Below, one piece after another: positions 31,618 through 39,838 of a stretch of 49,366 bases of DNA (within the stretch, counting starts at the first letter, position 1; each line of letters begins with the position of its first letter). This stretch comes from Rhizobium sp. LC145. Lineage in GTDB: Bacteria > Pseudomonadota > Alphaproteobacteria > Rhizobiales > Rhizobiaceae. The notes beneath the pieces were generated by a model that saw only the letters and a list, made by a program, of their open reading frames with translations, was not told the origin of the DNA and searched no databases. The stretch lies in the NCBI RefSeq assembly GCF_001005825.1, contig NZ_LBHV01000018.1:1-49366 (forward strand), written 5' to 3'. The translations under genes were made by a program, and so were the position numbers.

Positions 31618-32283
31618 TCACAGCTTTTCGAGAAACGCAATAGGCAGTCGATCGACAACGACGAATTTGTCACCGACCTCGACACGCACCCTGCCACGCG
31701 GCTCCCGCTTCCATTTCACGTCGAGAACGACGCACTCCAATCCGGCCAAGGGCCCTGCGCTGATGCGGCAGCGAGACGACTGGCCGATGGTCTTGTCAAC
31801 AGGCAGTTCCGCGATGTCTGGCGTAGAAATAGGCTGAAAAACAACGACATCGGCGTCGCGAACCACGTGATAGCCACTCTCGCCGCCAACGAAACCCACG
31901 ATGTGATCCTGCTTTCGCACCGCTGCAAACGCTTCAGCCGAGGGCACGAGACGAACAAGCAAATAACCGGGAAAGAATGCCCGCTCGCCTTCGATTTTTT
32001 TCCCCCGCTTCACCTTCACGATTGTTTCGCGCGGCGCCAAAACCTGAACACCGCAGTCGGTGAAGAGCTTTTCCACAGTGAAGTCGTGCCCGTTCTTCAC
32101 CTGCAAGCAGAACCATCGGGCGTCATTCGCCCGTGATTCGACTATTTCGCTTGAAGCTGGCCGAAGTTGAGCGCGGGCGAGTTTCAGCACGCGACCCTCG
32201 CGTTTTTGCCGCCGCTGCTCGATCGCAGCGCGCGCAGCTTCATCGGTAATGATACGAGCAGCAGCCCGCTTATCCCCGGTCAT
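31618..32283 (-). CDS. NusG-family transcription antitermination protein (RfaH/NusG paralogue)
   Basis: 221 residues. After a basic helical N-terminal extension of about 55 residues comes an NGN domain: ARWFCLQVKNGHDFTVEKLF, VQVLAPRETIVKVKRGKK, ERAFFPGYLLVRLVPS (with the FPGY signature) and VGFVGG. The C-terminal KOW domain contains CRISAGPLAGLECVVLDVKWKREPRGRVRVEV. NusG paralogues such as RfaH bind RNA polymerase through the NGN domain and allow it to pass terminators. An early leftward gene, it precedes a terminator and the 26-kb late block, the position of lambda Q. It overlaps the replication gene by 14 bp. It is unlikely to be the host's essential NusG. Confidence 0.88.
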   Translation of the reverse strand: MTGDKRAAARIITDEAARAAIEQRRQKREGRVLKLARAQLRPASSEIVESRANDARWFCLQVKNGHDFTVEKLFTDCGVQVLAPRETIVKVKRGKKIEGERAFFPGYLLVRLVPSAEAFAAVRKQDHIVGFVGGESGYHVVRDADVVVFQPISTPDIAELPVDKTIGQSSRCRISAGPLAGLECVVLDVKWKREPRGRVRVEVGDKFVVVDRLPIAFLEKL

Positions 32284-33568
32284 GGAAAACCTCTTTCACA
32301 TGCTGTTCAAATGCTGAAATTTCTCCCGGCCCCCCGGCCGGAAACCAAACGACGCGCATTGCGCCGGTATCGGGAAGCCACGGATAGAGCAGCTGCCCAT
32401 GCCACTGACGCCAATCCTCCCAGACCTCGGAACCGATCGGGACAGGCTCGCAGAAAGGTTTGATCGACGCATGGCGAGCGTCGATCAACGCTGGACCCTT
32501 TGTCGCGTCCTGCAGGCGATTGACCTCTGGAAAGCCTTCCGAGATCCGACGCCGGCGCAGCTCCTGCTCTTCGAAATCATCTGGGAAGATGAGGCAGCCG
32601 TCTGCGTCGATCGAGAGCCCTTTGCTGGCTGCGTAGCGCCTCGCTCCGGCCGAGCTGGATTTCGCCAGCACTTCGAAGCTCTTCATCACCACGGCGCGGA
32701 CATCGCCGGGAAGCTCGACGCGAACCGGGCCAGCAAGCAGCGCCACGGTTCGAGCCGAACACCAGGCGGGCCCGAAGATCGGTGCGGCAATGCTGCTGCT
32801 GAGAGCCGGAGCCGCGACCGCTGCTTTCATCGCGGCGACGTCGAGGAATTTCTTGTCTCGCAGATAGACGCCAAGCGAGACCGGCTTGCCGCCGCAGGCC
32901 GCCAGATAATCATCCCGGCGCTCTTCAGCCTGCATCCGCTCACCGGGCGTTAGCTTGGCAAACTGCATCACTGCCCATCGGGTTTCCTTCCCGAGCGAGC
33001 CCGGCCACGGGTTGTTATGCCGACCGATTTCGAGAGCCTTCACCCGCCGTTCGAGCGATTTGGAATTTTCTTCCGCATCATCCTCCTCGTCGGGTTCCTC
33101 CCATCGGGTCTCTCGCGCGTCTTTCTCCCTTACGGATTCTCTTACAGTTTCCCTTACAGGGTTACTGTCCAGATTCTGGACTCGGCTTTCGCCGATTTCT
33201 GGACTCGGCTTTTGCCCGGTTTCGGACTCGGCCTCCGGCGACCCGTGTCCAGTTTCTGGACTCGGAGCCGTAGGAGAAAATTGCGAGAATTGAGGTTCGA
33301 AGGGAAAATAATACCGCGTGCGGTCTTGCCGGCGAGAGCCCGGCTTGCGCCGCCTTTCGCGCGCGATCAGGCCCGCCTCTTCGAGCTGGTCAAGATAGCC
33401 ATTAAGCGTTGAACGCGGGATTTCGCACCGCTCCGCTAGATACTCCTGACTGGGGAAAGTGCCGCCATAGGCCGGGTTATGGCAGTCGGCGAGATGCCAT
33501 AAGACCACCTTCAACGCGGGCTTGATGCCGCGCTGCTGGATCGCCCAATTCGTAGCATGATGACTCAT
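32270..33568 (-). CDS. Helix-turn-helix replication protein (lambda O-like role)
   Basis: 432 residues. N-terminal winged helix (LKVVLWHLADCHNPAYGGTFPSQEYLAERCEIPRSTLNGYLDQLEEAGLI, with the Rep/DnaD-type SQEYLAERC turn). A polar middle part holds a Pro-Glu-Ser-Gly repeat (SPETGHGSPEAESETGQKPSPEIGES) encoded by a repeated 12-17 bp DNA element at 33167-33267. A C-terminal domain (from about 230) has strand-rich segments and ends FPAGGPGEISAFEQHVKEVF. The layout (DNA-binding head, repeated linker, C-terminal partner domain) and the internal DNA repeats resemble lambda O with its ori inside the gene. An alternative is a transcription regulator. Overlaps its neighbours by 4 and 14 bp. Confidence 0.7.
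   Translation of the reverse strand: MSHHATNWAIQQRGIKPALKVVLWHLADCHNPAYGGTFPSQEYLAERCEIPRSTLNGYLDQLEEAGLIARERRRKPGSRRQDRTRYYFPFEPQFSQFSPTAPSPETGHGSPEAESETGQKPSPEIGESRVQNLDSNPVRETVRESVREKDARETRWEEPDEEDDAEENSKSLERRVKALEIGRHNNPWPGSLGKETRWAVMQFAKLTPGERMQAEERRDDYLAACGGKPVSLGVYLRDKKFLDVAAMKAAVAAPALSSSIAAPIFGPAWCSARTVALLAGPVRVELPGDVRAVVMKSFEVLAKSSSAGARRYAASKGLSIDADGCLIFPDDFEEQELRRRRISEGFPEVNRLQDATKGPALIDARHASIKPFCEPVPIGSEVWEDWRQWHGQLLYPWLPDTGAMRVVWFPAGGPGEISAFEQHVKEVFHDRG
33167..33267. repeat. Four copies of a TTCTGGACTCGG element in the replication gene
   Basis: Copies at 33174, 33197, 33221 (one base short) and 33254, preceded in copies 1 and 4 by TCCAG so that TCCAGA-t-TCTGGA forms a palindrome. 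Three related CTTAC units lie at 33128-33163. The spacing is 23, 24 and 33 bp. Candidate iterons of a replication origin inside the gene. Confidence 0.6.
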
Positions 33569-33867
33569 TGAACACCCCCTTTCGGAGGAGCACCAAACGC
33601 AATCGCGCGCATGGCGGAGCGGGCCATTTCGAGCGCACTGCGAATGGTCTCAGGCAGTTCACCGTCATCGCCGCGCGTCGCATGCACGGCGGACAGACGT
33701 ATGCCAAGGAAGTCCGCGCCATGGCGGAAACCCGCCGTCAGGAGGATATTTCGGATTGGATCGTAATCGCGCAGGACAATGCCGTCCGGAACCCGCAGGA
33801 GCCAATCGGCCCGCTCGGCGTCCTTCGTGCAGTCGTCGAGGATTTCAAGTAGGGGAAGCATCTGCAT
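33565..33867 (-). CDS. Small phage protein, unknown
   Basis: 100 residues from the ATG at 33867 (a GTG at 33870 is possible; both overlap the preceding stop). Acidic N-terminal half (LEILDDCTKDAERADWLLRVPDGIVLRDY) and a helical C-terminal half (IRSALEMARSAMRAIAFG). No family recognised. 4-bp overlap with the replication protein start. It probably serves early leftward functions. Confidence 0.68.
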   Translation of the reverse strand: MQMLPLLEILDDCTKDAERADWLLRVPDGIVLRDYDPIRNILLTAGFRHGADFLGIRLSAVHATRGDDGELPETIRSALEMARSAMRAIAFGAPPKGGVQ

Positions 33868-34241
33868 CACTGGGCACGCCCCTTTTGCAGCGCCTCGATC
33901 CGCGAAAGCTTCGCCGCCATTCTCCCGGCGAGATCGTCATCGCCGAGCGAGAGCGCCAGGTCATAAGCAAGTCGCGTCGTATGCAGGACCGGGCCGTAAC
34001 GGTCGGTTTCCACCGCGCCGAAACGGATCGCGAGCGCCCGCTTGCTCATGGCGATATCGAAATGCACCCACGATGCGTTCCGATGCTTTCCAAAGCTCAA
34101 TTCAGGGTGCCCCTGAATCCATTTGCGTTGCACGCCGATCCGGTCGGCCATGGCAAGCAGTTCCTCGTCGGAATCCGCCCACATGTGGCACATGATCATG
34201 CTGCCGAACCGAGCTTTCATGTCGTCGACATAGACGGTCAC
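33867..34241 (-). CDS. DUF4031-family protein
   Basis: 124 residues from a GTG at 34241 that overlaps the preceding stop (GTGA). The N-terminus MTVYVDDMKARFGSMIMCHMWADSDEELLAMADRIGVQRKW and SWVHFDIAMSKRALAIRFGAVE are the DUF4031 pattern (acidic VDD start, a CH-MxAD segment and an H-DI-xxSKR segment). The conserved Asp, His and Ser-Lys residues suggest a nucleotide or metal site, but function is unknown. Common in phages and actinobacteria. Confidence 0.82.
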   Translation of the reverse strand: MTVYVDDMKARFGSMIMCHMWADSDEELLAMADRIGVQRKWIQGHPELSFGKHRNASWVHFDIAMSKRALAIRFGAVETDRYGPVLHTTRLAYDLALSLGDDDLAGRMAAKLSRIEALQKGRAQ

Positions 34242-34804
34242 AGGTCACCTTTCTTCCAGAGGTAGTATTCGGCGCGCATTGCATAGAAGGCCTCGCGTGC
34301 CGGGCCGGGCTCGTTAAGCTGGCGTTTCGATTGGATGTTGAGGAGGAACTTCAAACGCGTATCGGCGGCGCGCTCGTCGCCCAGCATTCCGCCCGGTCCC
34401 TTGGTTTCCAGGAAGCGCCGAAACATCACCTGCTCACAGAGCGATTTCGCCGAGAGCGCCGCGCTGTTTTTCCCCTTCCGAGCGGGCGGCGGCGCACCGT
34501 TCGGTTTCTGCTCGCGCGGCGCGGACGAGCCCTGCATTGCGATGATCCGCGCAGTCGCGCGCTCGATCAGCGTCAGGAGAAAACGCAAGGAGTCAGCCGC
34601 GCTGCAAAAGAGGTCGATTTCGTCGGGCGAGGCGGCCGGGTGGATCGTAATGATCCGTTCCGCTTCCCTACCCCGACGCACAGCAACGAGATGGGTAGAG
34701 TTGCGATCAACTTCTATTTCCCAGGCATAGCCTTCGATCCCGTCGCGAACCCTTTTCAGGCGGGTTAGCTGCCTCAATTCCGCTTCGCGATTATTCGTCG
34801 TCAT
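34238..34804 (-). CDS. Phage protein, unknown
   Basis: 188 residues. Mostly polar; an N-terminal helix (NREAELRQLTRLKRVRDGIEG), strands (YAWEIEVDRNSTHLVAVRR), a helical middle (SAADSLRFLLTLIERATARII), a proline and lysine linker and a C-terminal helix with TRLKFLLNIQSKRQL. No family recognised. It is the first gene of the leftward block that continues to the late region, and its start lies just beside the operator region at 34814-34868. Confidence 0.7.
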   Translation of the reverse strand: MTTNNREAELRQLTRLKRVRDGIEGYAWEIEVDRNSTHLVAVRRGREAERIITIHPAASPDEIDLFCSAADSLRFLLTLIERATARIIAMQGSSAPREQKPNGAPPPARKGKNSAALSAKSLCEQVMFRRFLETKGPGGMLGDERAADTRLKFLLNIQSKRQLNEPGPAREAFYAMRAEYYLWKKGDL

Positions 34805-34813
34805 TGCTCAAGT

Positions 34814-34868
34814 ATCCGGACAAAAATATCCGAAGCCGCTTGACATTCGGACAAAAATATCCGAATGT
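34814..34868. promoter_or_regulatory. hicAB operators and divergent promoters
   Basis: Two copies of CGGACAAAAATATCCGAA (34817-34834 and 34848-34865), each an imperfect inverted repeat (T)TCGGA/TCCGAA. TTGACA at 34840-34845 faces hicA. In the other direction TTGTCC with an 18-bp spacer to GATATT would serve the leftward gene starting at 34804. The sites lie between two divergent genes. Confidence 0.72.
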
Positions 34869-34892
34869 ATGGGCATCGAAACGGAGACGGGA

Positions 34893-35090
34893 ATGGACAA
34901 GAGAGATCGCTTCATCGCCGAAATCAGGGAGGAAGCAAAAGCAGCCGGTCTTTCCTTCCGGCTTAGCAAGTCGAAAGGAAAGGGCGGCCACGCCACAATC
35001 TGGGTCGGAGACCGCTTCACAACCCTCCCCAGCCGGGAAATCGATCCGAAGACGGCCGGGAAGATACGCAAGACGCTGGGGCTCAAATGA
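34893..35090 (+). CDS. hicA: HicA-type mRNA interferase toxin
   Basis: 65 residues. Pattern GLSFRLSKSKGKGGHATIWVGDRFTTLPSREIDPKTAGKIRKTLGL, with catalytic His33 in the GGHATI motif and the TTLPS-x-EIDPKTxxKIxxxLG ending that defines HicA. The double-stranded RNA-binding-like fold cleaves mRNA. GGAG lies 6 bp before the ATG at 34893. Toxin-first order and a short spacer to hicB match a standard locus. Inserted against the direction of the surrounding early block. Confidence 0.92.
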   Translation: MDKRDRFIAEIREEAKAAGLSFRLSKSKGKGGHATIWVGDRFTTLPSREIDPKTAGKIRKTLGLK

Positions 35091-35149
35091 GCCCCGGCAC
35101 TACCGTTTCCGAAAGAATGAACGCTGGATTGATTGAAGGATTGAACGCC

Positions 35150-35578
35150 ATGAAAACTTACAGCTACGCCGCTGTTTTCGAGCCGACCGAACGCGAAGGC
35201 GGCTTTACCGTCACCTTTCCGGACGTGCCGGAAGCCATCACCGAAGGCGAGGGCATGGCGGACGCGCGCGCAATGGCCGAGGACGCCCTTGGCGTCGCCC
35301 TGCTGACCTATCTGGAGATGGGCCGCGCCCTGCCCGAGCCGATCGCCGAAGGATACATGATCGCGCCGGCGCCCGAGATCGCCATGAAGATCGCGGTCAT
35401 CGAGACCTTCCGCGCATCCGGCCTGTCGCGCACCGAACTGGCGCGGCGCATCGGCAAGGACGAGAAGGAAGCCCGCCGCCTTCTCGACCCGGACACCGCG
35501 ACGAAACTGCCCCTGATGAACAGCGCGCTTGCCGCCATGGGACAGCGCCTGGTGATCGGACTGGAAGCAGCTGAATGA
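35150..35578 (+). CDS. hicB: HicB-type antitoxin with HTH domain
   Basis: 142 residues from the ATG at 35150; the frame is open from an ATG at 35087 that overlaps the hicA stop by 4 bp, so a coupled, longer form is possible. The N-terminal part (MKTYSYAAVFEPTEREGGFTVTFPDVPEAIT, then GMADARAMAEDALGVALLTYLE) is the RNase H-like HicB fold; the C-terminal part (IETFRASGLSRTELARRIGKDEKEARRLLDPDT) is an XRE-like helix-turn-helix. It should inhibit HicA and repress the operon through the CGGACAAAAATATCCGAA operators. Confidence 0.92.
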   Translation: MKTYSYAAVFEPTEREGGFTVTFPDVPEAITEGEGMADARAMAEDALGVALLTYLEMGRALPEPIAEGYMIAPAPEIAMKIAVIETFRASGLSRTELARRIGKDEKEARRLLDPDTATKLPLMNSALAAMGQRLVIGLEAAE

Positions 35579-35589
35579 AATGAACGCCG

Positions 35590-37407
35590 TCATGCCGCCA
35601 CCTGCTCAGTCTGCACGGCCAGATGATTGCAGTTGGCGGCAACCAGCGCCTTGGCGACCGGCGGGCATACACTGTTGCCGACGCAAGAAACCTGAACTTC
35701 CTTGGAGAACGGCACCCAGACCGGTCCGCCATTATGGCCGATTCTCGCATGATCGAAATAGCCGTCGATCTTGTAGCCGGGCGGGAAGCCCTGCGCGTTG
35801 TAAAGCTCGCGCGGCGTCAACATGCGCATGCCGATATCGACGACAACGAAGGTGACGCCGTCTACCGCGATCGTCACGAATTCCCGTTCATCCCAAACGC
35901 CATGCGCCCGCAGGAAATCCGCCACCTGACGGGCCCGGCTCGCTTGCTCTTCGGTGAAGGGCGGCACGTCAACGATGGCCTCGACATGCGCATGGCGGGG
36001 CTTGACGGTAGCCGTGCGCATTGCCTCATCCGCGCGCGACCCCTCACCCGTCGCGTAGTAGGACTGCAGGTAAGGCATGATCAGGCGGCTCTTGCCCTGC
36101 CCTTCCGGCATGATCGTCGCAGCCGGCACATTGACAGCGTGTCCGGTCGAGGTTCCGAAGTCGCGGGCGATGTAGGCAGACACGAGCTGCTGATGGCTGC
36201 CGGTTTGCGTGATCGTCGAGGCCGCCTCCGTCATCGGCCGGCCGGGATTGACCCCGCCGATGCGCCGGCTGTCATTGTTCGCCTGCGCCATGTAGGCGCA
36301 CATCATTCCCAAAGGCGCAGCCCCGCCGGGCCGCTTGATATAACTGTTCGCCGTTATGGTCGGCAGCTGCCCGTCCATTGCTACGCCGGTCGCGCCCGTA
36401 TTGAAACGTTGGATTGACGGCGAAAGAAGCGCTTTCTCCCCACGATGCGCGCCAGTGATCGTCATGATCGGTTTGGCGATATCCTCGACGCGGCCGCCAT
36501 GAGTGAGATTGACCAAGAAAGGCCGCTTGGCCTGCAAAACAAAGCGGTCGAAACCGCGGGCGATCCGCGCCTGCGAAGCGCCGGCGAGAGGACGAACGGC
36601 ACGCAACCCGTGCTTTGCCCATATCTCCTCCGAGGTGTCGAAGATCGACGGGCACGGCAGGTTCCAGTCTATGCAGTCGGCGACGATCGGCCAGGGCAGT
36701 TTCCGCCCGGCGATCACGTCGGCATCATCAGGGCTGCCGTGCGTCGGCTCCGGCCAGACGATCGGTTGGCCGTCGAATCGCATGATGATGAACAGCCGCC
36801 GGCGGATCGTCGGCGCGCCATAGTCGCGGCCGCGCAGCTGGCGCATCTCGATCTTGGCCCCGAGGCCTCGCAGCTTGCGGCACCACTTCTGGAACGTCTC
36901 GCCCTTGCGCTCCGGATCGGGCATCTCGCCCTTGGCCGTCTGCATCAGCGGCCCGTAATCCTTGAACTCTTCGACGTTCTCCATGATTACGACATCAACC
37001 TTGCCGCCGCTCTTCTGGATTCGCTCGATCCAGCCGGGAATGATCCAGCAGAGATCGCGAATGTTGCGCGCCACCGGCTTGCCGCCCTTCGCCTTCGAGA
37101 AGTGCTTGCAGTCCGGCGAGAACCAGGCGAGGCCGATATGCTTTCCGCGCAGATGGTCGAGCGGGTCGATCTTGTAGACGTTTTCCGAAAGGTGGATCGT
37201 CTCCGGATGATTGACCGCGTGCAGCGCCAGGGCGTCGGCATTGTGGTTGATCGCATAGTCGGGCGAGCGGCCAAGCGCTTGCTCGATACCTGTTGAGGCG
37301 CCCCCGCCCCCGGCGAAACTGTCGATAATGATCGGGCGGCCGGGTTCGGGCGACAGCAGCGTCGAGGCCGAAAGAGCAGTCAGAAGGGAAGCCTGGTGCA
37401 TGTTCAT
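35590..37407 (-). CDS. DNA C5-cytosine methyltransferase
   Basis: 605 residues from the ATG at 37407 (ATGA overlap with the PAPS-like gene). Motif I DSFAGGGGASTG near 29-40, motif IV SPDCKHFSKAKGG with the catalytic Cys, motif VI ENVEEF, motif VIII IRRRLFI, and motif X GNSVCPP near the C-terminus, with TPRELYNAQGFP. The usual PCQ before the catalytic Cys is replaced by SPDC-K, as in the branch of rhizobial phage methylases of this size. The large variable region (about 230-480) is the target-recognition part. It probably protects phage DNA or modifies it in concert with its two neighbours. Confidence 0.92.
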   Translation of the reverse strand: MNMHQASLLTALSASTLLSPEPGRPIIIDSFAGGGGASTGIEQALGRSPDYAINHNADALALHAVNHPETIHLSENVYKIDPLDHLRGKHIGLAWFSPDCKHFSKAKGGKPVARNIRDLCWIIPGWIERIQKSGGKVDVVIMENVEEFKDYGPLMQTAKGEMPDPERKGETFQKWCRKLRGLGAKIEMRQLRGRDYGAPTIRRRLFIIMRFDGQPIVWPEPTHGSPDDADVIAGRKLPWPIVADCIDWNLPCPSIFDTSEEIWAKHGLRAVRPLAGASQARIARGFDRFVLQAKRPFLVNLTHGGRVEDIAKPIMTITGAHRGEKALLSPSIQRFNTGATGVAMDGQLPTITANSYIKRPGGAAPLGMMCAYMAQANNDSRRIGGVNPGRPMTEAASTITQTGSHQQLVSAYIARDFGTSTGHAVNVPAATIMPEGQGKSRLIMPYLQSYYATGEGSRADEAMRTATVKPRHAHVEAIVDVPPFTEEQASRARQVADFLRAHGVWDEREFVTIAVDGVTFVVVDIGMRMLTPRELYNAQGFPPGYKIDGYFDHARIGHNGGPVWVPFSKEVQVSCVGNSVCPPVAKALVAANCNHLAVQTEQVAA

Positions 37408-38396
37408 TCGCAGGCACCCCACTGATTACAAACGGTAGAGAAGTCGCGAGCGAGCAGCGAATATTGCCGCCCCCCGCGATCGGTCTTAGCCCACTCGACC
37501 ATGCGGCGAATGCCAAACTGTTCGAGAGAAAATCGTTCGAGCGCCTTGCCGATGCGCTCAAGCTCCAGCCACTCGGCTTGCATAACCGGATCGTTGACGA
37601 GATTGAAAAATGTCGCATGGCCGCGCTTGCATGCCTCGCTGACGATAGCCCCCCATTCTTCCAAGCGTTCGATCTGCTCGGGGAAATGCTGATCGACTAG
37701 CGCCAGCTCTGCCTTTGCGCAGTTGATGCAAGGGAAGCAGCCGACGCGCTTCAAGCCCCAGCCATAGAGCGGATTAGGATCGACGCCGTGTCGGCGTGAT
37801 ATTGCGAAAACCTCATCCACGCTTTCGACGCGCAATAGTGGGCGGTAAACGTAGAGCCGGCCCGGCAGGTCGGCGTGCTGCCCGCCAATACGCTGGAAAG
37901 GCGGAAGGTGCTTGCGCGCTTCACTTTCAGCAGCTCTCACCCCCTGCCAGGAAATCACCGTTGCGCCTGTTGCAAGCAGCGGACGCGTCACGTTCTGATC
38001 AATCGGATTGATTTTCAGTTCCTCGGTGCAGAACTGGGCCTTCCTGCTTGGGAATCGCCCTTTCCAGAGGCATAGGTCAAGGAAGGGATTTCCAGTCGGG
38101 TGAAGCACCGCCAGCGCGCGGGAAACGAGATCGGCAGGAACGCCGTGCTCTTCCCATTTCCTCTCGATGAATGTGCGCTTCCCTGCGATCTGGCGCGAGA
38201 AATCAGCTTTCACCCACTCGACCTTAGGGCCGCCAGTCTTGAGGTGAAGGGTGTTGACCGCCTCATATGTCGCGGGATGTTCATTGCCAGTATCGGCCGC
38301 AACAGCTCGAAACGGCAAACCGCGCTCGATCGCTCGGCAATATGTCGCCGTTGAATCCTTCCCTCCCGAAACGGAAACTATATGGGCCAAAGTCAT
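37404..38396 (-). CDS. PAPS-reductase-like protein (adenine nucleotide alpha-hydrolase fold)
   Basis: 330 residues. An N-terminal PP-loop motif VSVSGGKDSTATYCRA near 6-21 binds ATP. A C-terminal cysteine cluster (CFPCINCAKAELAL) suits an iron-sulphur or zinc site. Family members include PAPS reductases and DndC-type proteins of DNA phosphorothioation. Here it lies between two DNA methyltransferases with ATGA overlaps, which favours a DNA-modification role over sulphate assimilation. No DndD/E-like partners are visible. The ATG at 38396 gives the family start. Confidence 0.83.
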   Translation of the reverse strand: MTLAHIVSVSGGKDSTATYCRAIERGLPFRAVAADTGNEHPATYEAVNTLHLKTGGPKVEWVKADFSRQIAGKRTFIERKWEEHGVPADLVSRALAVLHPTGNPFLDLCLWKGRFPSRKAQFCTEELKINPIDQNVTRPLLATGATVISWQGVRAAESEARKHLPPFQRIGGQHADLPGRLYVYRPLLRVESVDEVFAISRRHGVDPNPLYGWGLKRVGCFPCINCAKAELALVDQHFPEQIERLEEWGAIVSEACKRGHATFFNLVNDPVMQAEWLELERIGKALERFSLEQFGIRRMVEWAKTDRGGRQYSLLARDFSTVCNQWGACE

Positions 38397-39838
38397 GCCG
38401 CAGCCCCTCCTGTCGACCGCAGCACCTTGTGCCGACCAAGCCGGCCTGGTTCGCTCGCGGGCGAGATCAGCCCGCCGGCAACGAACTCGGCGATGATCGC
38501 TTCGACAGTGCTGTCGCGCCGGCCGATACCCCGGCAAAGCTCCGCCCGATCGAATTCGTCGCGCTGCAGAACCCATGCCCGTGCATCCTCACGGTCTCGA
38601 TCGACGCGCTCGTGAAGCTCCAGCTTCGGCGTCGTGCGCGGCGCATCGTCGAAGTGGATGCCGAGGGAATGACCGCCCTCGCCCGGTTCCAGCGTGTCGG
38701 TATCGGCGAAATCCCTCCAGTCGATTCGCCGTTCTTTCGTCCAGCCGTCCGGGTCGCCATAAGTGCCATCCTCGTTCCGCTCCCAGACGAACCAGGCGGT
38801 ATTCATACGGCTCGACGCCTTCGGTCCGTCATAGCCTTCGCGGTGCATCATCGGCAGCCGGCGCTTGAAGACGTAGACGCGCGACGGCGGGCACTCATCC
38901 ATGACGAAGTTGCGGTCGTCGTCGGCAAAGCCGCATTTGAAATTGAGGTTGAGCAGCAACGCCAGCTTGCGCGGCTTGTGGACGCGCAGCGCATGCGCCA
39001 CGAAGGCGTTCAAAACTTCGCCATAGGGCGGGTTGGTGACGATGTCTGGCCCCTCCCCCTCGCCTTCCGGCTTGCTCAGGAGGAAGTCGCCGACCGACTG
39101 GACGTCACCGGCCTCCGAGATCGTGCCGCGATCGACGAGATCGGAGAGGATGACATCATAGCCTTGAGCTTCCAGCACCCGCGAGATAGCGCCCGCGCCG
39201 CAGGCCGGCTCCCAGATCGTCGAGGAGAAACTTTCGAAGGCCAGCAGCGATATCGTCGCGACGGCTGGCGTCTGATAGAAATTGTCGCCGCGCTCTTCCT
39301 TCGAGGCCGAGGCCGTGCCGATGGCGGCACGTAGACTTGCCTTCGTCGGCAAGATGCCGTCCGCCGACAAGGCCGCGATCGTGCGACCGATGATGCCGGG
39401 GTTAGCTACCTCTTGGTCGCGGAGCTTGCGGGCCTCCGAAAGCAACCGTTTGTCGACACGAAAATCAGCAAGCTTTAAAAGGTCCTCGCCTGAGACCTTT
39501 TTCGGGCGACCTCGGGAAGCCACTACCCCTGCCGCCTGGGCACGCTCATATTCATTGGCAAGTGCGATCTTGGCGAGGCTGCGGATTTCAAGCGCCTCAG
39601 CGACAAGAGCATGTGCGCGGGCGATCACACCTTCGCTTGCCTTGACCTTGGCGGCAAAGCCATGGGCCGCCTTCGCCTCGTCATAAGCTCCTTCTGAATA
39701 GGTGAGAGACGCCATAATGTCGCCAGCGTCCAGCAACTGCCGGGCATGATTAATCCGCTCGGCGAGAGCGATCGCGTCAAAGCGATCGAGGGGGGCCGGT
39801 ATCGGTTGCGGATCGGGAAGAGCAAGGGCCGCCATCAT
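38393..39838 (-). CDS. DNA N6-adenine methyltransferase-like protein with NPPY motif
   Basis: 481 residues. The N-terminal third is helical (DRFDAIALAERINHARQLLDAGDIMASLTYSEGAYDEAKA; AEALEIRSLAKIALANEYERAQAAG) and has a GRPKK segment. A Rossmann core follows: FYQTPAVATISLLAFE, WEPACGAGAISRVLEAQGYDVILSDLVDRG (SAM-binding) and IVTNPPYGEVL (NPPY motif IV). The C-terminus looks like a winged helix (IAEFVAGGLISPA). An unusual three-part layout. Target base N6-adenine by the NPPY; specificity unknown. Overlaps both neighbours in the early block. Confidence 0.85.
   Translation of the reverse strand: MMAALALPDPQPIPAPLDRFDAIALAERINHARQLLDAGDIMASLTYSEGAYDEAKAAHGFAAKVKASEGVIARAHALVAEALEIRSLAKIALANEYERAQAAGVVASRGRPKKVSGEDLLKLADFRVDKRLLSEARKLRDQEVANPGIIGRTIAALSADGILPTKASLRAAIGTASASKEERGDNFYQTPAVATISLLAFESFSSTIWEPACGAGAISRVLEAQGYDVILSDLVDRGTISEAGDVQSVGDFLLSKPEGEGEGPDIVTNPPYGEVLNAFVAHALRVHKPRKLALLLNLNFKCGFADDDRNFVMDECPPSRVYVFKRRLPMMHREGYDGPKASSRMNTAWFVWERNEDGTYGDPDGWTKERRIDWRDFADTDTLEPGEGGHSLGIHFDDAPRTTPKLELHERVDRDREDARAWVLQRDEFDRAELCRGIGRRDSTVEAIIAEFVAGGLISPASEPGRLGRHKVLRSTGGAAA

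Noticed and set aside
33167..33267. CRISPR-like array
   Set aside because: Only four short, imperfect units inside a coding region with 23-33 bp spacing and no cas genes.
37404..38396. A standard Dnd phosphorothioation operon
   Set aside because: Only a DndC-like fold is present; no DndB, DndD or DndE-like genes flank it.
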